The notes beneath the pieces were generated by a model. The model saw only the letters and a program-made list of their open reading frames with translations, was not told the origin of the DNA and did no database searches. Of a DNA stretch of 64,000 nucleotides, positions 9,586 to 18,712 are shown one piece after another. The translations under genes were made by a program, and so were the position numbers. Position 1 is the stretch's first letter. Every line of letters begins with the position of its first letter. The stretch comes from Pseudomonas sp. N3-W (lineage in GTDB: Bacteria; Pseudomonadota; Gammaproteobacteria; Pseudomonadales; Pseudomonadaceae), in contig NZ_CP103965.1 in assembly GCF_024970185.1 (NCBI RefSeq), forward strand, positions 6,219,001-6,283,000. Direction: 5' to 3'.

Positions 9586-10140
9586 TTACAGGGCAACATT
9601 CATGAAGCCCTGCGACTGCGCCAGCGCAAACGGGCTGAACACCTGCCAATCCTGATCCCGCCGGAAGCGGCCTTTGACGAAGGCGGCAATCGGCCCGCTC
9701 AGTTCGTTTGGCGGCACTGGCTCCAGGCTGTCCTGGGCGAAGTGCTGCAAGCCGAAGACTTCATCGACCATCAATCCGGCAAATACGTCTTTGTATTCCA
9801 CCACCAGCACCCGCCGCTGCCTGCGCAGCGCCGACGGCTCATGACCAGGCTCGTCACCTGAAAGGAAGTCGCCCACATCCATGATCGGCAACAGGCGGCC
9901 GCGCAAGTTGGCCACGCCCTTGACCCACGGTTTTACCCCCGGCAGCTGGGTATAGCGCGGCTCGTGCAACACTTCACCGACTTCACCCATGGGCGCCACA
10001 TACCAATGCGCGCCCAGGCGAAAACCGATGCCGCTCCAACTGTCCTGGCGGGTTGGCTGGGACGGCAGGTCCGCCGCCAGCAGGCGACAACGCTGGTCGA
10101 TCTGCAACAGCAGTTCGAAAGCCGTCAGCGACTCGGTCAT
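9586..10140 (-). CDS. pilI: CheW-like protein PilI of the pilus chemotaxis system
   Basis: A 184-residue CheW-domain adaptor that couples PilJ to ChpA. Family sequence is seen in WSGIGFRLGAHWYVAPMGEV, LPGVKPWVKGVANLRGRLLP and VLVVEYKDVFAGLMVDEVFG, the CheW beta-barrel strands. Its ATG overlaps the pilH stop by 4 bases, as expected for translational coupling. The distance to the downstream pilJ (145 bases) is the largest within this operon and is filled by a REPIN. Identification by domain and by order pilG-pilH-pilI-pilJ. Confidence 0.93.
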   Translation of the reverse strand: MTESLTAFELLLQIDQRCRLLAADLPSQPTRQDSWSGIGFRLGAHWYVAPMGEVGEVLHEPRYTQLPGVKPWVKGVANLRGRLLPIMDVGDFLSGDEPGHEPSALRRQRRVLVVEYKDVFAGLMVDEVFGLQHFAQDSLEPVPPNELSGPIAAFVKGRFRRDQDWQVFSPFALAQSQGFMNVAL

Positions 10141-10517
10141 GGCTTGGTGGTCAAGCTCGCCAGCACGTTGTTCAGCGTCTTGATCAGTGTTTCTTCGTCG
10201 ACCGGTTTGGTCAGGTAGTCCTTGGCGCCCTGGCGTGTACCCCAGACCTTGTCGGTTTCCTGATCCTTGGTGGTGATGATGATCACCGGGATGTGCCCGG
10301 TGTCCGGGTCTTTGGTCAGCTGACGGGTCGCCTGGAAACCATTGAGGCCGGGCATGACGATGTCCATCAGCACCGCATCGGGTTTTTCCTGACGGGCCAG
10401 GGCCACGCCGTCGGCGCCGTTTTCGGCTTTCAACACTTCGTGACCGTGCTTTTCCAGCATGCCGGTCAGTTTGTACATTTCAGTCGGCGAATCATCGACG
10501 ATCAGAATACGTGCCAT
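10137..10517 (-). CDS. pilH: Response regulator PilH
   Basis: A 126-residue stand-alone receiver domain with no output domain. The acidic pocket (VDDS near residue 8), the phosphoacceptor Asp52 in LMDIVMPGLNG, and the conserved Lys in YLTKPVDEE are all present. In P. aeruginosa PilH works with PilG downstream of ChpA and favours pilus retraction. The start is set at MARILIVDD (10517) because that is where the receiver fold begins; an in-frame ATG four codons earlier (10529) is possible. The stop overlaps the pilI start. Confidence 0.93.
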   Translation of the reverse strand: MARILIVDDSPTEMYKLTGMLEKHGHEVLKAENGADGVALARQEKPDAVLMDIVMPGLNGFQATRQLTKDPDTGHIPVIIITTKDQETDKVWGTRQGAKDYLTKPVDEETLIKTLNNVLASLTTKP

Positions 10518-10573
10518 GGTCTTCCCCATTCTTGTCGACGCCGGCCACTTGGCCGAGCGTCACTGTGCGTGTC

Positions 10574-10978
10574 CTACTGCGGCAAAACGGCGGCGAAGCC
10601 CGGAACATGGGCCTGGATCGCGTTCAGCAGTTCTTCCTTGCTGAACGGTTTGGTCAGAAACTGATCAGAACCGACGATCCGTCCCTTGGCCTTGTCGAAC
10701 AGCCCGTCCTTGGACGACAGCATGATCACTGGCGTCGCCTTGAACGCACTGTTGTTCTTGATTAAAGCGCAGGTCTGATAACCATCCAGGCGCGGCATCA
10801 TGATATCGACGAAGATGATGCCGGGATGATTGTCGGCAATCTTGGCCAGCGCGTCGAAACCGTCGATGGCCGTGATCACCTCACAGCCCACGTTCTTCAA
10901 TAGCGTTTCGGCGGTACGGCGAATCGTCTTCGAATCATCGATCACCATGACCTTCAAGGCGCTGGACTGCTGTTCCAT
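10574..10978 (-). CDS. pilG: Response regulator PilG
   Basis: A 134-residue receiver-only protein and first gene of the pil/chp operon. Asp58 in IIFVDIMMPRLDG is the expected phosphoacceptor; MVIDDSKTIR supplies the acidic pocket and FLTKPFSKEE the conserved lysine. PilG promotes pilus extension and cAMP signalling in P. aeruginosa. The frame stays open upstream to 11149, but homology begins at MEQQSSALKV, so the start is 10978. The 223-base gap to gshB should hold divergent promoters for this operon and for gshB. Confidence 0.94.
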   Translation of the reverse strand: MEQQSSALKVMVIDDSKTIRRTAETLLKNVGCEVITAIDGFDALAKIADNHPGIIFVDIMMPRLDGYQTCALIKNNSAFKATPVIMLSSKDGLFDKAKGRIVGSDQFLTKPFSKEELLNAIQAHVPGFAAVLPQ

Positions 10979-11201
10979 AAGGGGCTCTACCGTCGCCTTT
11001 GCGAATCCATTTGTCCATTTGCCGGTTATCGGCGGCTGGAAACCCTTTATGCTCAAGGGCCAGCGCCTTTTTAGCACAGTCTCCAAATGCAATCTATCGG
11101 CCGGCCCGCGCGGTGGTTTTTCCTTGACCGGGAACACACTCGGCGCCACTCTGACGCCACTTTTTCACATCACATTCCAACCCAATTTCGAGGAAAAACC
11201 C

Positions 11202-12155
11202 ATGAGCGTTCGCGTCGGGATTGTCATGGACCCCATCGCCGGCATTTCCTATAAAAAGGATAGCTCGCTGGCCATGCTGCTGGCTGCGCAGAAGCGCGGC
11301 TGGGAACTGTTCTATATGGAACAGCGCGATTTGTACCAGGCCGAAGGTCAGGCACGGGCGCGCATGCGACCGCTGCAAGTGTTCGCCAACCCGCAGAAAT
11401 GGTTCGAACTGGGCGCCGAGAGCGACGCGCTGCTGAGCGACCTGGACGTGATCCTGATGCGCAAGGATCCGCCGTTCGACATGGAGTTCGTCTACTCCAC
11501 CTACCTGCTGGAGCAGGCCGAGAACGCTGGTGTGCTGGTGGTCAACAAACCCCAGAGCCTGCGCGACTGCAACGAGAAGCTGTTTGCCACGCTGTTCCCG
11601 CAGTGCACGCCGCCGACCATTGTCAGCCGCCGCCCGGACGTCCTGCGTGAATTCGCCGACCACCATGGCGATGTGATCCTCAAGCCGCTGGATGGCATGG
11701 GCGGCTCTTCGATCTTCCGTCACACCGCTGGTCACCCCAACCTGTCAGTGATCCTCGAAACCCTGACCCTGCACGGCAAGCAGCAGATCATGATCCAGGG
11801 CTACCTGCCGGCCATCATCGATGGCGACAAGCGCATCCTGATGATCGACGGCGAGCCGGTGGATTACTGCCTGGCACGCATCCCCGCTGCCGGTGAAACC
11901 CGTGGCAACCTGGCCGCCGGTGGCCGTGGCGAAGCGCGTCCGCTGACCGACAAAGACCGCTGGATTGCCGCGCAAGTCGGCCCGACCCTGCGTGAAAAGG
12001 GCCTGCTGTTCGTTGGCCTGGACGTGATTGGCGAGCACCTGACCGAAATCAACGTCACCAGCCCGACCTGCATTCGCGAGATCGATAATGCGTTTGGCAC
12101 CGACATCGGCGGCCTGTTGATGGACGCCATCGATCAGAAGCTCAAAGCGCGTTGA
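11202..12155 (+). CDS. gshB: Glutathione synthetase
   Basis: A 317-residue ATP-grasp ligase that joins gamma-glutamylcysteine and glycine to make glutathione in the cytoplasm. Recognised family sequence includes the start MSVRVGIVMDPIAGISYKKD, the DVILMRKDPPFDMEFVYSTY segment and the ATP-grasp stretch VILKPLDGMGGSSIFR. The C-terminal GLDVIGEHLTEINVTSPTC provides metal and substrate contacts. AGGA lies just upstream of the ATG. Length matches the family. It is divergent from pilG and followed by the TonB-like gene, the same neighbours as in P. aeruginosa. Confidence 0.97.
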   Translation: MSVRVGIVMDPIAGISYKKDSSLAMLLAAQKRGWELFYMEQRDLYQAEGQARARMRPLQVFANPQKWFELGAESDALLSDLDVILMRKDPPFDMEFVYSTYLLEQAENAGVLVVNKPQSLRDCNEKLFATLFPQCTPPTIVSRRPDVLREFADHHGDVILKPLDGMGGSSIFRHTAGHPNLSVILETLTLHGKQQIMIQGYLPAIIDGDKRILMIDGEPVDYCLARIPAAGETRGNLAAGGRGEARPLTDKDRWIAAQVGPTLREKGLLFVGLDVIGEHLTEINVTSPTCIREIDNAFGTDIGGLLMDAIDQKLKAR

Positions 12156-12232
12156 TATAGAAGAGCCAAGTTGAAACCGACATTGCGTTATCATGCGCGG
12201 CCTGTGAAAAACGCGATGTTGGTTTTCTTGTC

Positions 12233-13132
12233 ATGACACTTCCGTCCGATCTGCCCGCAGAACTCGCCCATCGTGGCGTGCGCCCGGCCGATCGCCTCGG
12301 ATTTACCCTGTTTCTCGCGGCGTTGATTCACCTGGCCTTGCTGCTGGGCGTCGGCTTCACCATGGTCGAACCCAAGCAAATCAGCAAAACCCTGGAAATC
12401 ACCCTCGCCACGTTCAAAAGCGACACCAAGCCCAAGAAGGCTGACTTCCTCGCTCAGGAAAACCAGCAAGGCAGCGGCACCCTGGACAAAAAGGCGATCC
12501 CCAAGACCACCGAGGTCGCGCCGTTCCAGGACAACAAGGTGCAGAAAGTCACCCCGCCACCCGCTGCCAAGCCTGAAGTGCAGGAAGCCGCGCCCAAGGC
12601 AGCGGTGACGACGATCGCGCCCAAGCCGAAAAAAGCCGCCGCCAAGCCCGAATCGCCGAAGGCCGAAACCAAGCCTCAGGTCGCCGCGCCCACCTTCGAC
12701 AGCTCACAGCTGTCCAGCGACATCGCCAGCCTTGAAGCCGAACTCGCCAACGAACAACAGCTGTACGCCAAGCGCCCGCGCATCCACCGTTTGAGCGCCG
12801 CCTCGACCATGCGCGACAAGGGCGCCTGGTACAAAGACGACTGGCGCAAGAAAGTCGAGCGCATCGGCAACCTGAACTACCCCGAAGAAGCCCGACGCAA
12901 GCAGATCTACGGCAACTTGCGGCTGATGGTCTCGATCAATCGCGATGGTTCGCTGTATGAAGTGCTGGTGCTGGAGTCATCCGGGCAACCGCTGCTGGAT
13001 CAGGCGGCCCAGCGTATCGTCAGGCTGGCGGCGCCGTTTGCGCCGTTTACCGGGGATTTGTCGGACATTGACCGGCTGGAAATCATTCGTACCTGGAAGT
13101 TTGCGCGCGGGGATAAACTCTCCAGTAACTGA
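12233..13132 (+). CDS. TonB-family energy transducer (TonB3-like)
   Basis: A 299-residue protein with a single N-terminal membrane anchor (FTLFLAALIHLALLLGVGFT, about residues 24-43), a long Pro/Lys/Ala-rich periplasmic linker to about residue 155, and a C-terminal TonB domain. The C-terminal domain has YPEEARRKQIYGNLRLMVSI and SSGQPLLDQAAQRIVR. TonB proteins carry proton-motive-force energy to outer-membrane proteins. No exbB or exbD genes are adjacent. In P. aeruginosa the gene at this place is tonB3, reported to be needed for twitching motility, which fits the nearby pil genes. The TonB3 assignment rests on synteny. Confidence 0.87.
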   Translation: MTLPSDLPAELAHRGVRPADRLGFTLFLAALIHLALLLGVGFTMVEPKQISKTLEITLATFKSDTKPKKADFLAQENQQGSGTLDKKAIPKTTEVAPFQDNKVQKVTPPPAAKPEVQEAAPKAAVTTIAPKPKKAAAKPESPKAETKPQVAAPTFDSSQLSSDIASLEAELANEQQLYAKRPRIHRLSAASTMRDKGAWYKDDWRKKVERIGNLNYPEEARRKQIYGNLRLMVSINRDGSLYEVLVLESSGQPLLDQAAQRIVRLAAPFAPFTGDLSDIDRLEIIRTWKFARGDKLSSN

Positions 13133-13177
13133 CACCCATCCCTCGCGGGAGCGAACTTTTGTGGCGAGGAAGCTTTT

Positions 13178-13311
13178 GTGGCGAGGGGGCTTGCCCCCGT
13201 TGGGTCGCGAAGCGGCCCCAAAAACCTACAATCGCGGTGTGCCTGACTAACCCCGAATCAAAGGATTGGCGACTGCTTCGCAGCCGAACGGGGGCAAGCC
13301 CCCTCGCCACA
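13178..13311. repeat. REPIN of the GTGGCGAGGGGG type
   Basis: Inverted arms GTGGCGAGGGGGCTTGCCCC and GGGGCAAGCCCCCTCGCCAC bound a spacer in the tonB-algH gap. This is a different REP group from the GTGGGAGC type. A partial arm (GTGGCGAGGAAGC) lies just upstream at 13161. Confidence 0.8.
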
Positions 13312-13402
13312 GGGGCCCGCGGCCAAATTTGATCAATGCTGGCTGGCAAATTGCGGTATCCCCAGCTTGTCAGTTCGCCCCTCCAACGCCACACTAGCGC
13401 TC

Positions 13403-13975
13403 ATGAAAAACGTCAGCCCCAGTTACCTCAAGCATCACTTCCTGATCGCCATGCCTCACATGGCCGACCCGAACTTTGCGCACACCTTGACCTACATCGT
13501 CGAGCACACGGCCAATGGTGCCATGGGGCTGGTGGTCAACCGCCCGCAAGAGCTGAATCTGGCCGACATCCTTGAGCAACTGCGCCCTGATATCGAACCG
13601 CCAGTACTCTGCCAGCACGTACCGATCTTCACTGGCGGCCCGGTACAGACTGATCGCGGCTTCGTCCTGCACCCATCCGGCAAGCACTTTCAGGCGACCG
13701 TTGATCTGGAAGGCGAGTTGTCCCTGTCGACGTCCCAGGACGTGCTGTTTGCCATCGCTGATGGCGTCGGCCCGGCGAAAAGTCTGATCACCCTCGGCTA
13801 CGCCGGCTGGGAAGCCGGGCAACTGGAGGCCGAACTGGCCGACAACGCCTGGCTGACCTGCCCGTTCAACGCCGACATCCTGTTCAACACCAGCAGCGAG
13901 TTGCGCCTGGAAGCGGCAGCCCGGCACCTGGGCGTCAACCTCAGCCTGCTCACCAGCCAGGCAGGACACGCCTGA
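13403..13975 (+). CDS. algH: YqgE/AlgH family protein (UPF0301)
   Basis: A 190-residue member of the YqgE/AlgH family. The molecular role is unsettled; the name comes from an effect on alginate production in P. aeruginosa. Family sequence is visible in LKHHFLIAMPHMADPNF, HTANGAMGLVVNRP and FTGGPVQTDRGFVLH. The frame is open upstream to 13367, but homology begins at MKNVSPSYLKHHF. It overlaps ruvX by one base (TGATG), implying translational coupling; the algH-ruvX pair is widely conserved in gammaproteobacteria. Confidence 0.93.
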   Translation: MKNVSPSYLKHHFLIAMPHMADPNFAHTLTYIVEHTANGAMGLVVNRPQELNLADILEQLRPDIEPPVLCQHVPIFTGGPVQTDRGFVLHPSGKHFQATVDLEGELSLSTSQDVLFAIADGVGPAKSLITLGYAGWEAGQLEAELADNAWLTCPFNADILFNTSSELRLEAAARHLGVNLSLLTSQAGHA

Positions 13976-14412
13976 TGGCCTTGCGTTTGATTCTGGGCTT
14001 TGACTACGGCACCAAACAGATCGGCGTCGCGGTCGGCCAGGTGATTACCGGCCAGGCCCGCGAGCTGTGCACCTTGAAGGCGCAAAACGGCATTCCCGAC
14101 TGGAATCAGGTCGAAGCCCTGATCAAGGAGTGGAAACCCGACGCCGTGGTGGTCGGCCTGCCGCTGAACATGGATGGCACGCCGAGTGACATGTGCCTGC
14201 GCGCCGAGAAATTCGCCCGCCGCCTCAATGGCCGCTACAACCTGCCCTTCTATACCCACGACGAGCGCCTGACCACCTTTGAAGCCAAGGGCGAGCGGCG
14301 TGATCGGGGCGGACAAAAAGGCAGTTACCGCGACAACCCGGTGGACGCCATCGCCGCCGCCCTGCTGCTGCAAGGCTGGCTCGACGAAAACACCGCACTG
14401 TTCGAATCCTGA
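13975..14412 (+). CDS. ruvX: Putative Holliday junction resolvase / pre-16S rRNA nuclease YqgF
   Basis: A 145-residue RNase H-fold nuclease. The fold begins LILGFDYGTKQIGVAVGQ, carrying the first catalytic Asp, and continues with VVGLPLNMDGTPSDMCLRAE and the acidic region YTHDERLTTFEAKGE. YqgF is implicated in 5' maturation of 16S rRNA and was first proposed as a Holliday junction resolvase. The ATG overlaps the algH stop. A 90-base leader then separates it from pyrR. Confidence 0.93.
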   Translation: MALRLILGFDYGTKQIGVAVGQVITGQARELCTLKAQNGIPDWNQVEALIKEWKPDAVVVGLPLNMDGTPSDMCLRAEKFARRLNGRYNLPFYTHDERLTTFEAKGERRDRGGQKGSYRDNPVDAIAAALLLQGWLDENTALFES

Positions 14413-14443
14413 AGAGCCGCCAAGGCGTCTCTCTTAGCTACAA

Positions 14444-14485
14444 CCCGAGCCAAACCCCACGCCTGACTCAAAGGCCGGGCTCGGG
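14444..14485 (+). promoter_or_regulatory. Possible leader hairpin ahead of pyrR
   Basis: CCCGAGCC (14444-14451) and GGCTCGGG (14478-14485) form a perfect 8-bp stem with a 26-base loop in the 90-base gap between ruvX and pyrR. There is no T-run, so it is not a typical terminator. It could be a regulatory leader structure or simply a GC-rich coincidence. Confidence 0.3.
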
Positions 14486-14502
14486 CCCAAGAAGGAGCAA
14501 CC

Positions 14503-15009
14503 ATGAGCCTGCCCAATCCCGCCGACCTGATCAGCCAGATGGCGATCCGTCTCAAGGCACACCTGGAACACCGTGGCATCAGCGAACCGCGTTACATCGG
14601 CATTCGTACCGGTGGCATCTGGGTCGCTCAGGCCTTGCTCGATGAACTGGGCAGCGATTCGCCGCTCGGCACCCTCGATGTGTCCTTCTACCGCGACGAC
14701 TTCAGCCAGAACGGCCTGCACCCGCAAGTGCGCCCTTCGGCACTGCCGTTCGAGATCGAAGGCCAACACCTGGTGCTGATCGACGACGTACTGATGAGCG
14801 GCCGCACGATTCGCGCCGCGATGAACGAACTGTTCGACTACGGCCGCCCGGCCAGCGTGACGCTGGTCTGCCTGCTGGACCTGGACGCCGGCGAGCTGCC
14901 GATCCGCCCGAACGTGGTCGGCGCCACCCTGACACTGGCGGCCCACGAACGGGTCAAACTGTCCGGCCCCTCGCCGCTCACGCTTGAACTGCAAGACCTT
15001 GCCCTTTAA
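14503..15009 (+). CDS. pyrR: Bifunctional pyr operon regulator / uracil phosphoribosyltransferase PyrR
   Basis: A 168-residue phosphoribosyltransferase. The PRPP-binding loop [16 protein letters not shown] near residues 85-100 is typical of PyrR and UPRTase, and [13 protein letters not shown] marks the nucleotide side. In Bacillus PyrR binds pyr mRNA; in pseudomonads its regulatory mechanism is less clear. GAAGGAG lies just upstream of the ATG. It heads pyrR-pyrB-pyrC', with pyrB following after 27 bases. Confidence 0.95.
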   Translation: MSLPNPADLISQMAIRLKAHLEHRGISEPRYIGIRTGGIWVAQALLDELGSDSPLGTLDVSFYRDDFSQNGLHPQVRPSALPFEIEGQHLVLIDDVLMSGRTIRAAMNELFDYGRPASVTLVCLLDLDAGELPIRPNVVGATLTLAAHERVKLSGPSPLTLELQDLAL

Positions 15010-15036
15010 TCCGCCCTATTGAGAGTCCCCTTCGCG

Positions 15037-16041
15037 ATGACGCCTCTAGATACCAAGCGCCCGCTGCAGCTCAATGATCAGGGCCAGCTGCGCCACTTCC
15101 TCTCACTCGACGGCCTGCGCCGCGAGCTGCTGACGGAAATCCTCGACACCGCCGACTCGTTCCTCGAAGTCGGTGCCCGGGCGGTGAAGAAAGTCCCGTT
15201 GCTGCGCGGCAAGACTGTGTGCAACGTGTTCTTCGAGAACTCCACCCGCACCCGCACCACCTTCGAACTGGCAGCCCAGCGGTTGTCGGCGGACGTGATT
15301 ACCCTGAACGTGTCGACATCGTCGGCGAGCAAGGGTGAAACGCTGCTCGACACCCTGCGCAACCTGGAAGCCATGGCCGCCGACATGTTTGTCGTGCGTC
15401 ACGGCGACTCCGGTGCCGCGCACTTCATCGCCGAGCATGTCTGCCCGCAAGTGGCGATCATCAACGGTGGCGATGGCCGTCACGCGCACCCGACCCAGGG
15501 CATGCTCGACATGCTCACCATTCGGCGGCACAAGGGCGGTTTCGAAAACCTCTCGGTGGCCATCGTCGGCGACATCCTGCACTCGCGGGTTGCGCGTTCG
15601 AACATGCTGGCCCTGAAGACCCTCGGTTGCCCGGACATCCGCGTGATCGCGCCGAAAACCTTGCTGCCGATCGGCATCGAGCAATATGGCGTGAAGGTCT
15701 ACACCGACATGACCGAAGGCCTGAAAGATGTCGACGTGGTGATCATGCTGCGTCTGCAACGCGAGCGCATGACCGGCGGCCTGCTGCCGAGCGAAGGCGA
15801 GTTCTACCGCCTGTTCGGCCTGACCACTGCGCGCCTGGCCGGGGCCAAACCGGACTGCATCGTCATGCACCCGGGGCCGATCAACCGTGGGGTGGAGATT
15901 GAGTCGGCGGTGGCCGACGGTCCGCATTCGGTGATCCTCAACCAGGTCACCTACGGTATTGCGATTCGTATGGCCGTGCTGTCCATGGCCATGAGCGGGC
16001 AGACTGCCCAGCGCCAATTCGAGCAGGAGAACGCCCAGTGA
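15037..16041 (+). CDS. pyrB: Aspartate carbamoyltransferase catalytic chain
   Basis: A 334-residue enzyme that makes N-carbamoyl-aspartate in pyrimidine synthesis. The carbamoyl-phosphate motif [17 protein letters not shown] and the [10 protein letters not shown] motif are intact. The start is taken as ATG 15037 ([14 protein letters not shown]); a TTG at 15019 is in frame but unlikely. Its stop overlaps the pyrC' GTG start by 4 bases. In Pseudomonas ATCase the catalytic chain forms a dodecamer with the pyrC' product, which the overlap suits. Confidence 0.97.
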   Translation: MTPLDTKRPLQLNDQGQLRHFLSLDGLRRELLTEILDTADSFLEVGARAVKKVPLLRGKTVCNVFFENSTRTRTTFELAAQRLSADVITLNVSTSSASKGETLLDTLRNLEAMAADMFVVRHGDSGAAHFIAEHVCPQVAIINGGDGRHAHPTQGMLDMLTIRRHKGGFENLSVAIVGDILHSRVARSNMLALKTLGCPDIRVIAPKTLLPIGIEQYGVKVYTDMTEGLKDVDVVIMLRLQRERMTGGLLPSEGEFYRLFGLTTARLAGAKPDCIVMHPGPINRGVEIESAVADGPHSVILNQVTYGIAIRMAVLSMAMSGQTAQRQFEQENAQ

Positions 16042-17309
16042 AGCTCAGCATTCTCGGCGCACGCGTCATCGACCCAGCCACGGGGCTGGATCAAGTTACC
16101 GACATTCATATTGAAGCCTGCAAGATCGTCGCGATTGGCGCAGCACCCGCCGGCTTCACGGCCGTCCAAACCATCGAGGCCAACGGCCTGGTGGCCGCTC
16201 CCGGCCTGGTCGACCTGAACGTCGCCCTGCGCGAACCGGGTTACAGCCGCAAAGGCTCGATTGCCAGCGAAACCCGCGCCGCCGCCGCCGGCGGCGTGAC
16301 CAGCCTGTGCTGCCCGCCCAAGACCAAACCGGTACTGGACACCTCGGCCGTGGCCGAACTGATTCTCGACCGCGCCCGCGAGGCCGGCAACACCAAAGTG
16401 TTCCCGATTGGCGCCCTGAGCAAAGGCCTGGACGGCGAACAGCTGGCCGAGCTGGTCGCGCTGCGCGATGCCGGCTGCGTCGCCTTCGGCAACGGTCTGG
16501 AGAGCTTCCGCAATACCCGCACGCTATGCCGGGCGCTGGAATACGCGGCGACGTTCGACCTGACGGTGATTTTCAACTCGCAAGACCATGATCTGGCCGA
16601 AGGTGGCCTGGCCCACGAAGGCCCGACTGCCAGCTTCCTCGGCTTGCCGGGCATTCCGGAAACCGCCGAAACCGTGGCCCTGGCTCGGGATCTGCTGCTG
16701 GTCGAGCAAAGCGGCGTGCGCGCGCACTTCAGCCAGCTGACCAGCGCTCGCGGCGTGGCCCTGATCGCTCAGGCCCAGGCACGCGGGCTGCCGGTGACCG
16801 CCGATGTGGCGCTGTATCAGCTGATCCTGACTGACGAAGCGCTGATCGATTTCAGCAGCCTGTACCATGTCCAGCCGCCGCTGCGCACTCGCGCCGACCG
16901 CGACGGCCTGCGTGCCGCGGTGAAATCCGGCGTGGTTTCGGCCATTTCCAGCCATCACCAGCCACACGAACGGGACGCCAAACTGGCGCCCTTCGGCGCG
17001 ACCGAGCCCGGCATCAGCAGTGTCGAGCTGTTGCTGCCGCTGGCGATGACGTTGGTGGAAGACGGTTTGCTGGACTTGCCGACTCTTCTGGCGCGCTTGA
17101 GCGCTGGACCTGCCGAGGCATTGCGCCTGCCGGCGGGCAAACTGGCGGTGGGGGGGGCGGCGGATATCGTGCTGTTCGACCCGACGGCCTCGACCGTAGC
17201 CGGGGAAACCTGGTTGTCCAAGGGCGAGAACTGCCCATTCATTGGGCATAGCTTGCCGGGTGTGGTGCGTTACACCCTGGTGGATGGTCGGATCAGCCAC
17301 CAGGCGTAA
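16038..17309 (+). CDS. pyrC': Dihydroorotase-like structural subunit PyrC' (probably inactive)
   Basis: A 423-residue amidohydrolase-fold protein that begins with GTG inside the pyrB stop (GTGA). Active dihydroorotases have an HxH metal motif before LREPG; here the segment reads [13 protein letters not shown], so both histidines are gone. In P. putida and P. aeruginosa this pseudo-dihydroorotase is catalytically dead and needed to assemble active aspartate carbamoyltransferase. The rest of the fold ([29 protein letters not shown]) is retained. A functional dihydroorotase gene should be elsewhere in the genome. Confidence 0.93.
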   Translation: MKLSILGARVIDPATGLDQVTDIHIEACKIVAIGAAPAGFTAVQTIEANGLVAAPGLVDLNVALREPGYSRKGSIASETRAAAAGGVTSLCCPPKTKPVLDTSAVAELILDRAREAGNTKVFPIGALSKGLDGEQLAELVALRDAGCVAFGNGLESFRNTRTLCRALEYAATFDLTVIFNSQDHDLAEGGLAHEGPTASFLGLPGIPETAETVALARDLLLVEQSGVRAHFSQLTSARGVALIAQAQARGLPVTADVALYQLILTDEALIDFSSLYHVQPPLRTRADRDGLRAAVKSGVVSAISSHHQPHERDAKLAPFGATEPGISSVELLLPLAMTLVEDGLLDLPTLLARLSAGPAEALRLPAGKLAVGGAADIVLFDPTASTVAGETWLSKGENCPFIGHSLPGVVRYTLVDGRISHQA

Positions 17310-17318
17310 GACCGCGTC

Positions 17319-17390
17319 GCCTGCTTTCGCAAGCAGGCTCGCTCCCACATGGGAATGCGTTCCCCTGTGGAAGCGAGCTTGCTCGCGATG
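17319..17390. repeat. REPIN between pyrC' and the TM2 gene
   Basis: One arm is AAGCAGGCTCGCTCCCAC (to 17348); the other is TGTGGAAGCGAGCTTGCTCG, running on to 17390. It fills the gap between two convergent genes. Confidence 0.8.
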
Positions 17391-17392
17391 AA

Positions 17393-17824
17393 TTACTGGA
17401 AAGCGCCGCGATTCTGCGCGTTACGCACCGACACCTGATCATTCAGCGTCCAGAAGTCATACAGCACTCCCACAAAGAACAACCCGCCCGTCACCAGGTA
17501 CAGCAAGCCGCTGATCCACTTCCCCTGGTACATCCGGTGCACGCCGAATACCCCCAGAAACGTCAGCAGGATCCACGCCACGCTGTATTCGATCGGTCCG
17601 GCGGTAAAACGCAGGTCGGCCTCACGGTCCATGGCCGGGATCAGGAACAGGTCGATCAGCCAGCCAATCCCCAGCAATCCGAACGTGAAAAACCAGATCG
17701 TCCCGGTCACCGGCTTGCCGTAATAGAACCGATGAGCACCGGTAAAACCGAAAATCCAGAGCAGGTAACCGATCACCTTGCTGTGGGTGTCTTGCTGTCC
17801 AGCGGTGGGTTGATAGGTGTTCAT
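17393..17824 (-). CDS. TM2-domain membrane protein with two TM2 units
   Basis: A 143-residue inner-membrane protein with a duplicated TM2 domain. The first unit reads VIGYLLWIFGFTGAHRFYYG followed by a hydrophobic hairpin and the DLFLIP end; the second reads ILLTFLGVFGVHRMYQGKW followed by GVLYDFWTLNDQ. Four membrane segments are expected. The GxHRFYxG signature is clear in both halves. The function of bacterial TM2 proteins is not established. It stands alone, convergent with pyrC'. Confidence 0.88.
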   Translation of the reverse strand: MNTYQPTAGQQDTHSKVIGYLLWIFGFTGAHRFYYGKPVTGTIWFFTFGLLGIGWLIDLFLIPAMDREADLRFTAGPIEYSVAWILLTFLGVFGVHRMYQGKWISGLLYLVTGGLFFVGVLYDFWTLNDQVSVRNAQNRGAFQ

Positions 17825-18074
17825 TGAGGACCTCGATTCACACGATAGATAAATATTCTTGAATTCTTTGTGACTTTTTTACGGGCGTCCGACGTATGGC
17901 AAATGCTACCTTCGCACCTGTCAAAGCCTTGTAACACCTGACGTCTGTCCGACAATTGCTTCAAACTGCCGCTTCTTTGGCGCAGTTGACCGCCAGGTTG
18001 AATCGACCAACGGCCTCGGAAGAGACAAAAAAGCTGTTATAAAGTTGCGCGCTAACCTATATGAGCCTTGCCTA

Positions 18075-18701
18075 ATGCGTCCATTTTTCAAGACATGGCT
18101 AACCATTTGCCTATTGATGCCACTGGCTGCCCACGCCACCAATCGTGAGCAACGTCTTCCCAACGTTAACGGTTTCACCCCTAAATCTCATGTTTCTGCT
18201 CCTACCAGCAAAAACAAGCACACCCCGAAACACAGCACCACCCTGGCCAAGGCCAACACCCACAGCAAGCTGGTTCCGCCCATGGCGAACAAGCAGAGCA
18301 GCAACGTGTTGAGCCGCGCCGTAAACGTTCTTGGTACGCCTTATCGTTGGGGCGGCAGCAGCCCAAGTAAAGGGTTCGATTGCAGCGGCCTGGTGAAATA
18401 CGCGTTTAACGACGCCACGTTCGACCTGCCGCGTACCTCGAACGCCATGGCCAGCGGTCACGGGCAGAAAGTCGAACGCGCGGATCTGAAACCTGGCGAC
18501 CTGATTTTCTTCAACATCAAGAGCCGTCGGGTCAATCACGTTGCCATCTACCTGGGCAACGACCGCTTTATCCACGCACCGCGTCGTGGCAAGTCGGTGA
18601 CCATCGACACGCTGAAGAAGCCGTACTGGGAAAGCCACTATGTGGTGGCCAAGCGGGTTCTGCCGAAAGAACCGCATCAGATGCGCGTCGTACAGCGCTG
18701 A
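18075..18701 (+). CDS. Secreted NlpC/P60 family cell-wall peptidase
   Basis: A 208-residue exported protein: signal peptide MRPFFKTWLTICLLMPLAAHA, a basic low-complexity linker to about residue 72, then an NlpC/P60 domain. The catalytic Cys103 lies in FDCSGLVKYAF, His155 in RRVNHVAIYLG and the third polar residue is probably His167 in FIHAPRRG. Such enzymes cut peptide stems in peptidoglycan. The start is set at the signal peptide; an upstream in-frame ATG (18045) gives no sensible extension. In P. aeruginosa pilU lies next to pilT; here this gene occupies the place. Confidence 0.9.
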   Translation: MRPFFKTWLTICLLMPLAAHATNREQRLPNVNGFTPKSHVSAPTSKNKHTPKHSTTLAKANTHSKLVPPMANKQSSNVLSRAVNVLGTPYRWGGSSPSKGFDCSGLVKYAFNDATFDLPRTSNAMASGHGQKVERADLKPGDLIFFNIKSRRVNHVAIYLGNDRFIHAPRRGKSVTIDTLKKPYWESHYVVAKRVLPKEPHQMRVVQR

Positions 18702-18712
18702 GAGACGCGCAC

